Notes: generated by a model not told the origin, from the sequence alone. Positions 1-12,773 are shown, counted from the stretch's first letter. The stretch: 64,000 nt of DNA from Primulina eburnea (GCF_022965805.1 NW_027331430.1:62001-126000), one strand, 5' to 3'. A program made the numbers and translations.

Positions 1-1460
1 GTACGGGTCCGTGTACCCACTGTGAACGCGGACCAACGAAAATTTTGTACGTGCTTCGCTTAACTTTATAGACTCGATTACACGGACAATGAAACGACAC
101 CCCGAGACCCATCCTAGCACGCTATGACATCAAAACATTATCGTATCGGTTCCCAAAGTGACGACACTCGCCCTACGACACATACCATTCAAAACGTGGC
201 ATTTGACATTAAAACGTTACCTATGACTTCTAGAGTGTACGAGTACCTATCGACACGAAACGACGTGTCAAATAACAACCCAACGTCATAATAATCATAC
301 CTAGGTGCAACAACGATCGCCCGTCGATCTCCAACGAAGCCTGCAACAAATAAACTCGAGAACACATATTTTCATAAAAGTCGCAGTTTGAGCAGTCCCA
401 CGAAAAACGCCATAACTCACTCAATTTTCGTCCAAAAATTTCGAATCATATATCAAATCGAAGGTATCGAAAAGTTCTACGTTTTTGCCGTTGAAAGTTT
501 TCTCAAAATATGAACAGAAAAATCGCAGTATTTGAAAAGACAGCAAAAACTAGTTTTAGATCTAAAATTTTACCCTCGAAATTGATCCGATCTATAATCC
601 GCTCAAACTACTAACATGATACATAACTTTTATGCATAAAAATCAACGCAACGCATAATATGACTTGATCGACACAGCAAGAACAGAAGATACGTGCCTT
701 TTGATGATAAACTTTACCGAAACGGCGATACCGATGCGGGAACGGAGCGAGGCTTGATCCGGGACGAACGTGGCTCGATTTTCTTGAAATAAACTCCACA
801 AAATATTGCTGGAAATTATAAAGGGGGTAGGCGGCTGCTGTAGGGAGGGAGGCCCTAGGTTTTCTATTCTCAAAAATATAAAACTAGAATGAATTTTGAT
901 AGTGTGTGTGCGTTACGGCTTTGTGTGTGTGAAAAAGGTGTAAGTGTGTGTGGGTGTGAGGTTAACGTGAGTTAGTGGTGAAGTTAGGGAAAATAATTTG
1001 CTTAATCATGAATTAACCACTAATTTAAATTAAATCAAACACTAACTCACTCAATTTCCTTAATTGAAATAAAACACACACTAATTTTAAAAGTTCTAAA
1101 CTCCTAAATTACTAAATACATAAATAAGGCTTTTAAAATATTAAAAACTTAATAAATTATTTAAAATGCCCCATTCTTAACTTCAAATAAAATACCACAC
1201 TTCAAATTACTGAAAATCGTCACCGGTCTTATCCTCGATCCCGCCTCGAATAATCGCCTGAACATAAAGCTCAAGAAAAACGTTTAAACATGAATCAACT
1301 AAACATATTATAATTTGAAATAATGCAAATTCATAAATCATGAATTAAAACCCAATTTAATGAAATAAACATGCATTAAAACCATTTAGAAAAACGCATA
1401 AGGAATTTAATAACTTGCACGCACGTGGTTAATGTGGATCTCAAATTTCGGGACGTCACA
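1..1460 (-). mobile_element. Partial LTR, minus orientation
   Basis: The LTR is read on the minus strand and begins at 1460 with TGTGACGTCCCGAAATTTG, a typical plant gypsy LTR start; the other end lies left of the window. The first 30 bases hold a 'gggtccgtgta...cactgt' cassette like the one repeated in the solo LTR at 9537-10451. The stretch is non-coding and AT-rich, with a TG-rich patch near 900-960. The expected target duplication would start at 1461 (agtta), but its partner is not visible. Confidence 0.65.
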
Positions 1461-1466
1461 AGTTAC

Positions 1467-1786
1467 CTCGCAACATTTATGTTGACCGGGCTCTGATAAT
1501 CTTTATCAACTGCTATCAATTTGATTATATTTAATTTCAAACAACTGTGAAGGTTTATCATATTTCGGACATCATCATCTTCATTCAAGGTTACTCCAAT
1601 CTGCTCATGGGGTGCCATGTATTGCAATATCGTTAATTCTGAATTAATAGCCGCACATTTTCGTCCTAAACTCTCGAATATCTCTATCAGAGTTGCGCTA
1701 TTAGGAATTGAAATCAAATAAAGACCATTGACATAGCGGCAACTTCCAAGAAACGAAAATATTGCGCTCCCAGAACCGACTTCCAT
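1467..1786 (-). pseudogene. Mutator-like transposase, N-terminal PB1-like exon
   Basis: About 106 codons resemble the PB1-like N-terminal domain of MuDR/FAR1-type transposases. A beta-rich stretch (YLISIPNSATLIEIF) is followed by the characteristic EDDDVRNMINLHSCLKLNII segment. The exon seems bounded by a pyrimidine-rich 'tattttag' acceptor near 1808 and an AG|GTAACT donor at 1466-1467, so the ATG at 1786 would follow a 5' UTR intron. The LTR ending at 1460 lies within the presumed first intron, a few bases past the donor. The transposase core would lie beyond the window. Assignment rests on the motif alone. Confidence 0.5.
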
Positions 1787-1808
1787 CAATATATCGATTG
1801 TGGAATAT

Positions 1809-3579
1809 CTAAAATATTAAAATTTGATTATGCCGATTTAGGCGTCAGATAAAATGGACCAAAAAAAAAAAATCAGTCCTACCATTTCTTACTTTAAATA
1901 AGAACTCAAATAATGGGGATAAATGAATTATATAAAATAAAATCATAACCAAACCAAAATTGCCTTTGTGCTTAAACAATATTGAATCATAAATTTATCT
2001 ACTCACATCATATTTCAGCAAAATCATCCAAAAATTTTGGTCTCATTTCAGAAATACAGGGATAAAATTAATGTCCGTATTCAGTAAAAAAATAAAATTC
2101 AATTTCACAACACTGGGATAAAATTCAATTTCAAGATAAGACACCAATATTAATTAATAGAAAAAACCTAAATTGGATTTATTCAAGCATATTATTTTGT
2201 TCAACCTTATTCGTCTAAATGGTGTTTGTCTGAGGAATTCTCTGCCCTAAATTCAAGATTCTGTCCGCAAATCACAGTCCTAAACTTTGCTCCATGCCAT
2301 CTTCAACTATTTCAATTACGCTATCTTTTAGGGGGTCGATTGTTCATTCCGCAAATGACAATCCTATTACGAACATACAACGTCATAAACACATTTGTGT
2401 ATCTGAAATGCGATTGAAGAAAAATAAAAGTTTTTACGCACAAAAACAATTGCACCCACATAAATGATCACAAATAAACTACAATTGAAATGTGTACCCT
2501 TTAATCACCCTTTATTAGTTTTATAGGGTGGTAGTTCCACGCAAATCCGAAAATGAACGCCTGTTTTCTGCTCCTCACAGAAAAATGAACGCAAATCCGA
2601 AAATGAACGCTGCTTCAACCCAAAAATTGCTTCCACCCAGAAACTCTGGTTTTGGAAATGTTTGCAGCAACAGGAGGGCAATGGAAGCTGGTTTGCCCTG
2701 GTTGGGAATCGGCTTTGTTGGGAAATTTCTCGCTCGATTGCGCAGATTCACGATTTTAGTCAACGGGTTTGTTGGCAGAGTGGGTTAATTAGACGAGCGG
2801 AAATACGGTAAAATCTGCCAATGGAGAATGGGATAGAGTTTCATACATAATGGCTAGTAGAAAATCAAAGGAAAATAAAGTGGTTGATCGCACAGAAGAC
2901 AAGAGGGTGGGAAGCGGGAAGGAGAGCTGAAGATGAACGCTGAAGATGAACATCACAATAATAGGGATCTTACAATTTTTTATTCATTAGAAAAGGGTAA
3001 ATATGTAAAATTAGGTGACCCATGTAGTAAAAAGAAAGTTTGATTTTGGTCAGGTACTAAAATATAAGAAATAACTAGTGGGTACTGAATCCTAACTAAA
3101 TCAAAGACAGATGCATTTTTCTACAATTTACCGTTAATATTTCACATATTTTTATTTTTATAATAATAGAATATCAACTGTTATTATTTTTATTATTTAA
3201 TAATAATAACAACAATGATAATAATATTTCTTGAGTAAATTACTATTATTATGATCGATGAAGGATAATCATTGAGCTATAAAAACAATAGGTCAATTTT
3301 TGACATATTGAATACTGATGAATTAAATTGAATTTGGATTTCAAATCAAGCAGATGATACTCAAAATAATCATTCGTAGAAATCAATTAAATATTTTATT
3401 AAATCATTTAAAATATATGCAAGTTGAATGCGTAAAAAAATTTGGTTGAAGTATTTAATCAAACATTTGACATGCAATATTTTGGTATTTGAAATACACA
3501 TAAAATACTTCAACAATGCGTCTTAAAAACAATAGTAATAATAAGTAAATACGATAAATAAATAGATACGAATTTGTTT
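1809..3579. other. AT-rich non-coding stretch
   Basis: No gene is supported here. A 22-bp direct repeat (cgcaaatccgaaaatgaacg core) occurs at 2539-2560 and 2589-2610. The first part could be the leader of the Mutator-like element to the left. 3120-3250 is a low-complexity TAA/TTA-rich block. Short frames on both strands at 2528-2788 mirror each other and look accidental. Confidence 0.5.
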
Positions 3580-4766
3580 ATAGATATTCGGAGATGAGCA
3601 ACTCATACGCCATCTCTTCTTCTTGAGAATGATACATTAGAAAACTTTGATTTATACAAATCCTTGTACAAACCCATTTCGACTTATAACTTATCTATTT
3701 CTTAATTGAAACTCCTAGCACACTCTCGATCGTAGGTCGCAACATCACAATCTGCATAATGTTTAACGTATCTTATGCCAAGATTACAAACACAATATTT
3801 AATGTCTTTATGTGAAGACTCACTCGTCTAAACTTTGAAACTCAACTCTCATGTATATGTGTGTGTGATCGTGTTTGAGGATTTTTACAGTATTTGTATA
3901 TATCAAAATGTATCATCACACTTGGATTTATAACTAGTATTCTAGCTAATTTTTTCATGTATTTGTGTATGCTTTGAATCCCTTTTCAAAATCTTGCATG
4001 TGATCTTTAAGATGCTGTATTTATAAGCTCTAAGAATGATATATACTTCATACACAATAATATGACCGTTGGAAAAGTTTTTGTATTGTTTTTTATATTG
4101 AAATTGTCATTTCCTCCTTGATGGTCAGTTTTCCCGAACCTAACTGATTTTGAGGTTTGCTGTCAGTTGGGTTTGTTGGATAGACTGGTCATTCAGTTGG
4201 TGTCGTCAGCTAGATTGAACCAAATTAATGAGGTATGTTGAAATCAATCTTGCTGATTTCAGCCTTTACAGAACTAGTAATTTCATTATTATTTATCGTC
4301 ATCTTAAAATTCGATTTAGATTTTAATTGTGGATATGATTTGTATACCATCGTCTTAGCTTCATAATGTATACTGAATTGTTTCATTCGGATAATCGAAC
4401 AGATCATACTGACCAAAATATCGCAATTGCTCATTCCCAACACATCCTCGCTGGTCAACCAAATTGATGAACGTTGCTGACATTAGTTTGCTTAAATATC
4501 ACTTGATTTAGCCCAACTATTTTGAAATACTATTTGTCCCAAATCTGGGATTTGTTCATTAGTTTTGCTGACTGGTCATTTGCATCATCGAGCTGTGAGA
4601 TATCATTAAAAGACTACAGCTCGCTAGATTTTCAGTTTGGCTAAATTAAAGTTTCGGATTTTTTTTTTTGAGTTAACAACTTCATACTTGAGTAAATATG
4701 GTCGAAACACAATAAAAAGTTTTGTTGTCATTAAAATCAAGATTTCTAGAGTTTCTAAACCCAACA
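3580..4766 (-). mobile_element. Degenerate copia LTR, Sirevirus type
   Basis: Read on the minus strand, the right end begins TGTTGGGTTTAGAAACTCTA, a start familiar from Sirevirus/SIRE LTRs. The order of landmarks matches the copia LTR at 16176-17250: a TATA-like TTATAAATA near 4016-4026, then a block equivalent to 'cccacttcaacaggactta...attgaaactcttagc' around 3676-3722. It is strongly diverged, so it is older than the copia nest. The left limit is approximate, and no internal region or partner LTR was seen. Confidence 0.5.
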
Positions 4767-5026
4767 ATTATTTTGAATTTTTAATTAAAAATATTTGATT
4801 ATTACAAATAATTTCATTTTATTCATTTTACGTTTCATTCAATACCAGTTATTGGAATGAAATATAATTATCATTTCATTCTCATCTTCGTTACATTCTT
4901 ATATTGATTCCATTCATGTCTTATTTTATTCATTCATGTCAATCATGCCTTAAGTATGCAACATTTATCGTATTTCATCGAGTTGCTCGTATTTCATCGA
5001 GTTGCTGATACTAAATGACATTTATT

Positions 5027-6496
5027 CATTACAAGAAAAATACAAATCAACAACACTCAAAACCGTTATCTTTTTTCTTTTAACATCGGTTTTAACAAAA
5101 ACCGTTGTCGTAGCCTAAAAAACCCACTTATAGACAACGGTGTTTTAAAAACCGTCGTCTTTGATGTGTCTACGACAACGGTTTTTAAACATTGTTGTCT
5201 ATGAGCGTTTTTTTTGGGCTACAACGGTTTTTAAAAACTATTGTCTAAGAGTTTTGTTTTTGGCTACAACAACGGTTTTAACAACCGTTGTCTATGAGCG
5301 TTTTTTTAGGCTACAACAACGATTTTTTAAAAACCGTTGTCTTTCGGATGGTATTTTTGGGCAACAACAATGTTTTTTCAAAAACCGTTCTCTATATAAG
5401 ATTCTGTCATGGGTCAAAAGCAACGGTTTGTGTAAACCGTTGTCTTTCGGATTGTTTTTTAACGACGACAATGGTTTGTTAAAACGTTGTCGTTCTTTAG
5501 TGTTTTATTTGGTTAACAACGACGGTGTTTGAAAAAAACGTTGTCGTAGTTTCTAATTTTTTTTTAAAAAATCCGTTAATATTTAGCGACGTTTTTTCTT
5601 AAACCGTCACTAAATTTCGCGACGGTTTTATAAAACCGTCGTAACAAAAACCTTCGCAAATTTAAATTAGCGACGGTGCATAAAACCGTTGCATTGTTAA
5701 ATTTGTTACGTTTTAAATAGCGATGGTTTAGACTAACCGTCGCTAATAGCGACTGTTTTATTATAGTCGTCGCTACTAGCGACGGTTTAATAAAAAAACA
5801 GTCGCTAATAGCGACAGTTTATAAAAAAATCGTAGCAAATTGTCTATGAATATCCGCATCCTTAGTCTTTTTCTTCTCACACCAAAGTCTTCTCTCTTCC
5901 ACGATTTTCATTTCAGTTACCAAATTCTTCTCTCTTCTATGATTTTCATTTCACTTCAATTTTAAGTGTTAAAGATTATAAATATTAATAATTTAGTAAG
6001 ATTGTAAGGTTTTTTGTTAGGTTTATTAAATTATAACATTAATTTTTTTTTAGGAAAAACTATAGCGACGGAAATCATATGAAAAACCGTCGCTAATTAG
6101 CGAAAGAAATCATATTAAAAACCGTCGCTAATTAGCGAGGAAAACCAGAAACCAGCGCTAATTAGCGACGGAATTCATATTGCAAACCGTGGCTAACAGC
6201 AACGGTTTTTTTTAGAAAAACCATTGCAAAATTTAGTTTTACAACGATTTTTCAATGCCGTTTTAACCGTTGTCATATCGTCGTCTTTAGACGTCTACGA
6301 CGACGATTTTTCACCGTTGTCTTTGAGCACACCTTTTAACCACAAGGCCTTTAACAACGGGTTTACAAGACCTATGGCAACGGTTTTTCAACGTTGTCTT
6401 TGAGTGCACCCTTTAACCACATGAGCTTTAACAGCAGTTTTTTTGATCTACGACAATGGTTTTTCACCGTTGTCTTTTGCCATTTTTTTTGTAGTG
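5027..6496. mobile_element. Non-autonomous CACTA (En/Spm) element
   Basis: The left end is cATTACAAGAAAAAT (CACTA with one change) and the right end is ...TTTTTTTTGTAGTG. The 3-bp flanks are identical (att, 5024-5026 and 6497-6499), as expected for CACTA transposition. The interior has no transposase. It is filled with subterminal repeats: outer arrays of 'acaacggttttt...aaaccgttgtc' inverted pairs (about 5060-5560 and 6220-6480) and an inner array of 'agcgacggttt...aaaccgtcgct' (about 5580-6200). Such arrays are typical transposase-binding subterminal regions. The length is 1470 bp. Confidence 0.8.
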
Positions 6497-6739
6497 ATTA
6501 TAGAGAGTTTGACAAAGATGCATGTGGACATCTTGAATATTAATCATTTTCATATAATTGTATCAACTTCTTTGTAAAATATTTTAAAAACGAAAACCTT
6601 GAGTGTAAAATTAATTTTAATTTAAACCACAATGTAAAGATCATAAAACTTAACAAATCTCTTTTGACACCAAAAACTTAACCAAATTTAAATACTTGAA
6701 AACATAACCTCAATACACAACCATTACTAAATTAGAAGT
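6497..6739. other. AT-rich spacer
   Basis: Unique AT-rich sequence between the CACTA element and the minisatellite region. No gene or repeat recognised. Confidence 0.4.
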
Positions 6740-6904
6740 TATCTAAAATACTATGATCGAATGGGGCGAGTAACGACTTTCGCATTCTTGCTTTTGCTTC
6801 GAGAGATCAAAATCTTCTACACTGATGATGTCCGAGTAAATTGGGTGTGCTGGGTAGACAATCTACCAAGCAGAGATGTGTACTTTTCCTGTGAATATTT
6901 TTGA

Positions 6905-7235
6905 CTTGATGAGATGAGTTTGGCCTGATAGGATGAGTCTGAGTGGCCTTGCCTAGTGGGATTGGTCTAGCTTGGCCTGATGGAATGAGCCCAGGTGCAT
7001 GGCCTAGTGAGATACGACGGGGACTCCCGTTTTTCCTAAAACTTCTAACTTGCAAGTCCTGACTCGAATGAGTTCAGGTGGCCTGATGGGATGGGTCTGG
7101 CCCAATGAGAAGAGCCCAGATGGCTTGGCCTTGCCTGATGGGATGAGCTGCGGTGGCTGGGTGAAATGAGTTTGAATGACCTGGCCTGATGGGATGAGCA
7201 CAGGTGGCTTGGTCTGGCCTGATGGGATGGATCTG
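6905..7235. repeat. Degenerate array, ggcctgatgggatgag
   Basis: About ten imperfect copies of roughly 30 bp around the core 'ggcctgatgggatgag(c/t)'. Spacing and sequence vary. Proline- and serine-rich frames on the minus strand here are by-products of the repeat. Confidence 0.8.
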
Positions 7236-7714
7236 GCCTGATGAGGTGAGTTGGGTCAGACAATCTGCACACACTCTACAAGAAAATGTAAGTGAGGTGC
7301 TAGAAAGGTTTTCGACGTGGTCACTCTGACGCTCAAGTCGATACAGGGTTCAATAAGTAGAGAGAATTTATTGAATGCAATATAATGCAGTATAGCGTGT
7401 CAAAAATGAACGAAAAAATCTGAGTATTAATAGGAGAGAAGATGACCTCGATTATGATGCATGGACATTGTTCCTAATCAGATATCTACCCACTCCTTGT
7501 CCCTTGACGGATGCCCATGCCTTCTCATCTGACAACTGCCCATGCCTCGTGCTTTGTCAGTAAACATGACGATCCATACTGTTTGGTCTTGTCATGGACA
7601 CTGATTGTCAAGCTAATGATTTTGAGGCATGGTGACCCATCTGGCGGGCCCATCTCCTTGCCATCGGCCTAGCGGTAATGACCCCGATCTGGAACGATAT
7701 TTGCTGATGATTAA

Positions 7715-8280
7715 GAGAGATAAACCCTAGTTGACATGAACCCTAGTCAGGGAAGGTGAACCCTAGCCGGGTGATCAACCCTGGTTGGGTGACCTGTACC
7801 CTGGTCGGGTGATCTGAATCTTGGGCGAGATGAAACTTGGTTGAGAGAGATGGACTCTGGTCGGGTGACCTAAATCCTGGCCAAGGAAGATGAACCTTGG
7901 TCGAGCATGATGACCTACCCTGGTCAAGCGAGATGACCCTGGTCTAGTGACCTGAACCCTGATCGGGTGACATGAACTTGGTCGAGGAAGATGAACTCTG
8001 ACTGGGCGAGATGACCCTGATGGGGTGACCCGAACCTTGGTTGGCCAAAATGAACCCTAGTTAGGTGAGATGACCTTGGTCGGGTGACCTGGACCCTGTT
8101 CAGATGAGATGAACCCTGATCGATGACCTGAACACTGACCGAGGTAGATGAACCTTGGTCGACCGAGATGAACCCTGGTCGGACGATATGGACCTTGGTC
8201 GGGTGATCTGAATCTTGGTTGAAGAAGATTAACCCTAGTGAGGCAAGATGACCCTGGTCAAGTGATATGAACCTTGGATA
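7715..8280. repeat. Degenerate array, gatgaaccctggtcgggtga
   Basis: More than twenty imperfect copies of a short unit built from 'gatgaaccctggtcggg' and 'tgacctgaaccctgg', alternating irregularly. The same array follows the same block in unit B (11485-11757). Confidence 0.8.
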
Positions 8281-8805
8281 ACTTCAAGATGTGCTCTACT
8301 CAGTTTTTTAGGGAGCAGCTTGGAATCTGATCATGCTTTGCTCCTTTCTTCTAGATCGAGTCCAAGGATGACCCAGAAATTTTCATGGCATCACTACAAT
8401 CTCTTTAAATAGTGGGGTTAGAATCTTACTCACTGTCCGATTAGTCGTGATTGGACTCCGTCGAGAAGATAGTTAATTCTTGTTTTACGATCGGTTCTTA
8501 CAAATAAAAAAGAGCAATTTGAAGAGGATGGTGTTCTCTCTGCATACATGGAAGACTTCTCCAATCTAGACAAGACCATTGACTCTTTCTTTGATTATGA
8601 TGCGGCTCTTGGTCTTAGCCCCTCCACTGTACTTGTTCAGCTATTTATGAAAATATTCATTTTCTGGCTCAATCATTTCTTTCTTGAATTTCGCTAGTTA
8701 ATAGGTCTAGCAGGGCGGTCTTGATCACTGATCGAAGATTAGTTACCCCAACAATTTGTAAAATTTTCTAAGAGTTGAAACGTAGCATGGCCTTGATGCC
8801 TCTCG
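8281..8805. other. Unique non-coding stretch between arrays
   Basis: No homology recognised. The stretch around 8530-8710 could read as a gag-like fragment (acidic, with phenylalanine and leucine), but it has no conserved motif and no sustained frame. It separates two unrelated minisatellites. Confidence 0.35.
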
Positions 8806-9536
8806 GGATTTATTAATAAGGTGACGAGGCCTCATGTCTCTCGGGCTTAGAAAAAGTGTCGGGTCCTCATGTATCGCGGACTTGAAATAATGTTTCGGGG
8901 CATTATTTCTTCTGAGCTTAGATAATGTGTTGAGGCCTCATGTATCTCAAGCTTAGATAAAATGTCGGAGCCTCATGTCTCTAAGGCTTAAGCTAAGGCG
9001 TCGGGGCCTCATGTCCCCTGGGCTTAGATAAAATGTCGGGTCTCATGCCTCCAAGGCTTAGAATCCTGGGGTATCATGTCACCCAGGCTGAGATAAAGTG
9101 TCGGGGCCTCATGTATCTCGGTCTTAGATAAAGTGTTGGAGCATCATGCCTCATGGGCTTAGAATAAGGTGTCGAAGGCTCATTACTCTCGGATTTCGAT
9201 AACGTACTCAGGCCTCATGGCTCCCGTGCTTAGAATATTGTGCCGGAGCCTTATATCTCCCGGGCTTTAGATAAGGTGTCGTGACTCATGTCTCTCGGGC
9301 TTAGAATAAAGTGTCGGAGCTTCATGTCTTTTGGTCTTAGATAACGTGCCAGGGCGTCATATCTCTCAGGCTTAGATAAAGTGTTGGGATCTCATGCCTC
9401 TCGAACTTAGAAAGATTCTTGGGCCACATGTCTCCCGAGCTTAGATAAAAAGTCAGGGCCTCATGCTTCCGGACTTAGACTAAGGTGTTAGGACCTCATT
9501 GCTCTCGGCTTAGATAAGGTGTCGGGGACTCATATC

Positions 9537-10451
9537 TGATATGAACCTTGACACGAATAAATAGCAAACACGATTAAAAATAAATCGCACCCTCTATTCA
9601 ATTACGATATTAAGATTCATGTGTTTTTCCCGATCTTTTGATTCAAGTATGGTGTGATATTCACCTCTAAACTAGCAAGAGTTTAGCAACAAATAAACAC
9701 GAGAATAACAATCGAAAATTAGAACGAACCTTCGAAGAACGATGCCTACGACAATCCGCACAAGAACGATCGACAAACGCCACAAAGTTAAAAACTTTGA
9801 TAAGTTTGATTTTGATTTAACAAAGCTTGGCTTTGAAAAGTTGAGAGAAAATTCTCAAAGTTGATAAAAACTCAAAATATTATGTGTAATTGTCTTCAAA
9901 ATTCGTCCAAGATATTTCTTATATCAAAAGATAACAAAAATCTAGTTTCCTAGCAAAGTAAAACTCTAAAGAAGGAAACAAAATCGCGCAGAAAACACTT
10001 GACACGGACCCCGTGCAGACCTCCGTGTCCGGGTCCGTGTACATACTGTAAAACTCTTCAGTCGGGATCAAGGGACACGGACCCCGTGCTCACGTCCGTG
10101 TACGGGTCCGTGTAGGCACTGTATTCGCCAACTTCAAAGGGCACGGACCCCGTGCCTGGGTCCGTCTCCAGGTCCGTGGAGCCACTGTAAAAACTCATCC
10201 CAGCTTGTAAAGGACACGGACCCCGTGTGCAGGTCCGTGTACTGGTCCGTCCAGACTCGGTCAGCAACATCAATATTTGAATGACTTTCCGTTGGCCTCC
10301 AAACGTACTCCCATGCATCACGACCTCTTCAGGCTTGCTCATGACTCCTTGTAGCGCCTCCTTGAATCTCTTTAGTCAACCCCTCGTGATTGGTCCCTCC
10401 GGCAACTGCAAAGGATCCCATGCTTTCCTTGGGACGTCCACGTTTGCATCA
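9537..10451. mobile_element. Solo LTR, TSD ATATC
   Basis: The sequence starts TGATATGAACC, ends TTTGCATCA and is flanked by identical atatc (9532-9536, 10452-10456). It lies inside the 35-bp array, whose repeats continue on both sides. It is 915 bp with no internal region, so it is a solo LTR. It carries four 'ggacacggaccccgtgc..gtccgtgt..gggtccgtgta' cassettes at 9997-10255. The shared cassette polarity with 1-30 suggests minus orientation, but this is uncertain. Confidence 0.75.
9997..10255. repeat. GC-rich cassettes 'cacggaccccgtgc / gtccgtgta'
   Basis: Four cassettes spaced about 65 bp apart. Each has a palindromic 'cacggaccccgtg' followed by 'gtccgtgt' half-sites and a 'cactgta' tail. 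A single copy of the tail lies at window position 1-30. Confidence 0.8.
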
Positions 10452-10580
10452 ATATCTCTTGGGATTAGAATAAGGTAATGTGTCCTCATTTCTCCGGGGT
10501 TTAGATAAAGTGTCCATGCCTCATGTCTCCCAGGCTTAGAATAAGGTGTCGGGACCTCATGTCTGCGGGCATATATTTCA

Positions 10581-11757
10581 ATGAAATCATATCTATGTCT
10601 ATAGATCGGATTTCCCACATAAGATGCCCATGATGATTCTCGGGTAGATTGGGTAAGCTAGTTGAGCAATCTAACGAGCAGATAAGTGTACTTTCCATGT
10701 GAAGATTTTTGACTTTGTGAGATCAGTCTAGCCTAGCCTGATAGGATGAGTCCGAGTAGCCTGGCTTTGTGGAATGGGCCTGACCTGGCCAAATGGGATG
10801 AGACCGGGTGTTTGGCATGGTGAGATGATCTCGAGTGGCCTGTAGGATGGATTTGGCTTAGGCTGATGGGATGAGCTTGGGTGACGTTGCCTGGCTTGGC
10901 CTGGTGAGATGGGCCTTGTTGGCTTGACCTGACCTGGTGGGATAGGCTTGGTCTGATCTGATGGGATGAGCCGAGGTGACCTGGCCTGACAAGGTGAGAT
11001 GAGCCTGGATAACCTGGCCTGATAGATGAGCCCGGGTGGCCTGGTGGGATGAGTCTGGCTTGGCCTGATGGGGTGAGCTCGGGTCAGACGATATGTACAC
11101 ACTCAACAATAAAATGTCCATAGGACGTCAGAAGGGTTTCCAATGTGGTCATTCCGATACTCAAGTCAGTACATTGTTCACTAGGTAGAGAGAGTTTATT
11201 GAATGCAATATCTCATGAAACAAATGAATGAGCAAATCTAGGTATTTATAGGAGAGAATATGACATCGATTATGGTGTGAACATTGTTTTTTATTAGACA
11301 TATGCCATACCTTGTCCTTCGTCAGCAGGCTTGGTGGCCCATACTGTTCTGGTCTTGTCAAGGGTACTAATTGTCAAGCTAATGATTTCGAGGCATGGTG
11401 ACCCATATTGGCGGGCCCGTCTCCTTGCGATCGGCCCAAGTGGAAAGGAACCTGATCTAGAAAGATATTTCCTTGTGATTAAGTGAGATGAACCTTGGTC
11501 GGGCGAGATGAACCCTGGTCGAGGGAGATGAACTCTGGTCGGGGGACATGAACCATGGGAGATGAATTTTGGCCGAGTGAGATGACCCTGGTCGAGCGGG
11601 ATGAACCCTAGTCGGGTGACCTAAACCCAGGTCGGGCGAGATGAACCATGGTCGGGCGAGATGAACCCTAGTCGGGTGACCTGAACCCTGGTCGGGTTAG
11701 ATGAACCCTGACCGGGTGACCATAACCCTAGTCAAAGAAGACGACCCTGGGCGGGTT
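10581..11757. mobile_element. LTR-like minisatellite unit B
   Basis: Second copy of the unit at 6740-8280, with the same block order: header (10636-10700), 'ggcctgatgggatgag' array (10725-11075), 'attccgatactcaagtcagt' motif (11124-11174), a 'ggtatttataggagaga' TATA-like segment (about 11239-11255), the 'gaggcatggtgaccca' block (11391-11416) and the 'gatgaaccctggtcggg' array (11485-11757). No coding sequence. The ends are undefined. Confidence 0.4.
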
Positions 11758-12772
11758 CATCATTGTCATCATGATGTTTATTATGGCTATTGAGCAAAGT
11801 TGTAGTTTGTATATGATAAAACTTAACGAAAATACATTGAATGATAATAAACTGTAGCCGTCAAATCCAATATAAAAATCAATGTTAACTTAGGTGCAAT
11901 GAAATTGGGCATTGTTTGGACAAACATGTCTTTTCTTTTCTTTTCCATTACATTAATTAATTTATGATTTAGTTCTAATTATACTGCTCTTTAACACCAT
12001 TCGTTTATAATTTTTTGTTCGGATATGCTTTATTGGGAAGTTTTTAATTTTGATATTTAACATTCGATTAGATAATATAAGTAAAACACGTATCCCTTAA
12101 AAATATATATAATTGTTGATAAAGTTTTTTATATTGTATGTAATTTACACCCACTAATTGTCTGACAACTTTTTATAATAGTTTATTTATAAAAGTGTTA
12201 CGTTTTGACAAATACAATAAATGCCACTGAAATTAATTCGATAATGAACCAATAATTACAAAATTGATAATAAAATAATTTAAATAAAAATAAAATTTGA
12301 GTAAAAAAAATGTATAAAATCTTGAAAAAAAAACAATGTATCAAACGATACAAATTCACTAAACAAAATACATCACACTTTTATATTAATTGATTGATTA
12401 TTAAATTTAATTTAATCATTTAAAAAGAAAAAATATCAATATCTAATCAGATAACTAAACGGAAATCAATGTTCATTAATGCCACATAATCAGATATCTA
12501 CTATATAAATATCTCAACAGTTTGAAAAATATTTATTTTCAAAATCAAATGTGTACAATAATGGAAAAAGACAATTATATATCGATAAGTTTGTTGAAAA
12601 AAAATCAAAAGGATGTAAAGATACAAGCAATAATACTTCGACAAAGAAATTAGATTGTACAAAACAGAATTCAAAATTGATTCGATAAAACTCACAGTAG
12701 CTGATGATAAGATAATAATCATAACTTTACACATATATAAAAGTCATGCGATTGAATTCTTAAATAGAAAAC

Positions 12773-12773
<1 letters not shown>
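11758..12773. other. AT-rich non-coding stretch
   Basis: About 1 kb of very AT-rich sequence. No frame, repeat or RNA gene recognised. Confidence 0.5.

Larger units (their letters stand above)
6740..8280. mobile_element. LTR-like minisatellite unit A
   Basis: This unit shares its block order with unit B at 10581-11757: a header with 'caatct(a/c)acc..gcag', a 'ggcctgatgggatgag' array, a 'gacgctcaagtc' motif (7295-7340), a promoter-like leader, a 'gaggcatggtgaccca..tggcgggccc' block (7632-7656), then a 'gatgaaccctggtcgggtga' array. No coding sequence is present. The repeated arrangement and the tatttatagg-like segment in unit B suggest an LTR or non-coding retroelement, but no TG..CA ends or target duplication could be fixed. 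Confidence 0.4.
8806..10580. repeat. Tandem array of ~35 bp, interrupted by a solo LTR
   Basis: About twenty imperfect copies of 'gtgtcggggcctcatgtctctcgggcttagataa' run from 8806 to 9536 and resume at 10457-10575. The LTR at 9537-10451 splits the array. The units vary by substitutions and small indels, so the array is old. Confidence 0.8.

Noticed and set aside
5161..5532. 123-codon plus-strand frame
   Set aside because: It is made from the 'acaacggttttt' subterminal repeats of the CACTA element; repetitive Phe/Leu/Arg content, no domain.
6807..7274. Overlapping Pro/Ser/His-rich minus-strand frames
   Set aside because: By-product of the 'ggcctgatgggatgag' array in all three frames.
8806..9536. 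Regular ~35-bp repeats resembling a CRISPR array
   Set aside because: Adjacent imperfect repeats without unique spacers, in a plant genome with no cas genes; an ordinary minisatellite.
10058..11121. Several minus-strand frames of 65-124 codons
   Set aside because: Translations of GC cassettes and of the second minisatellite array; no conserved domain.
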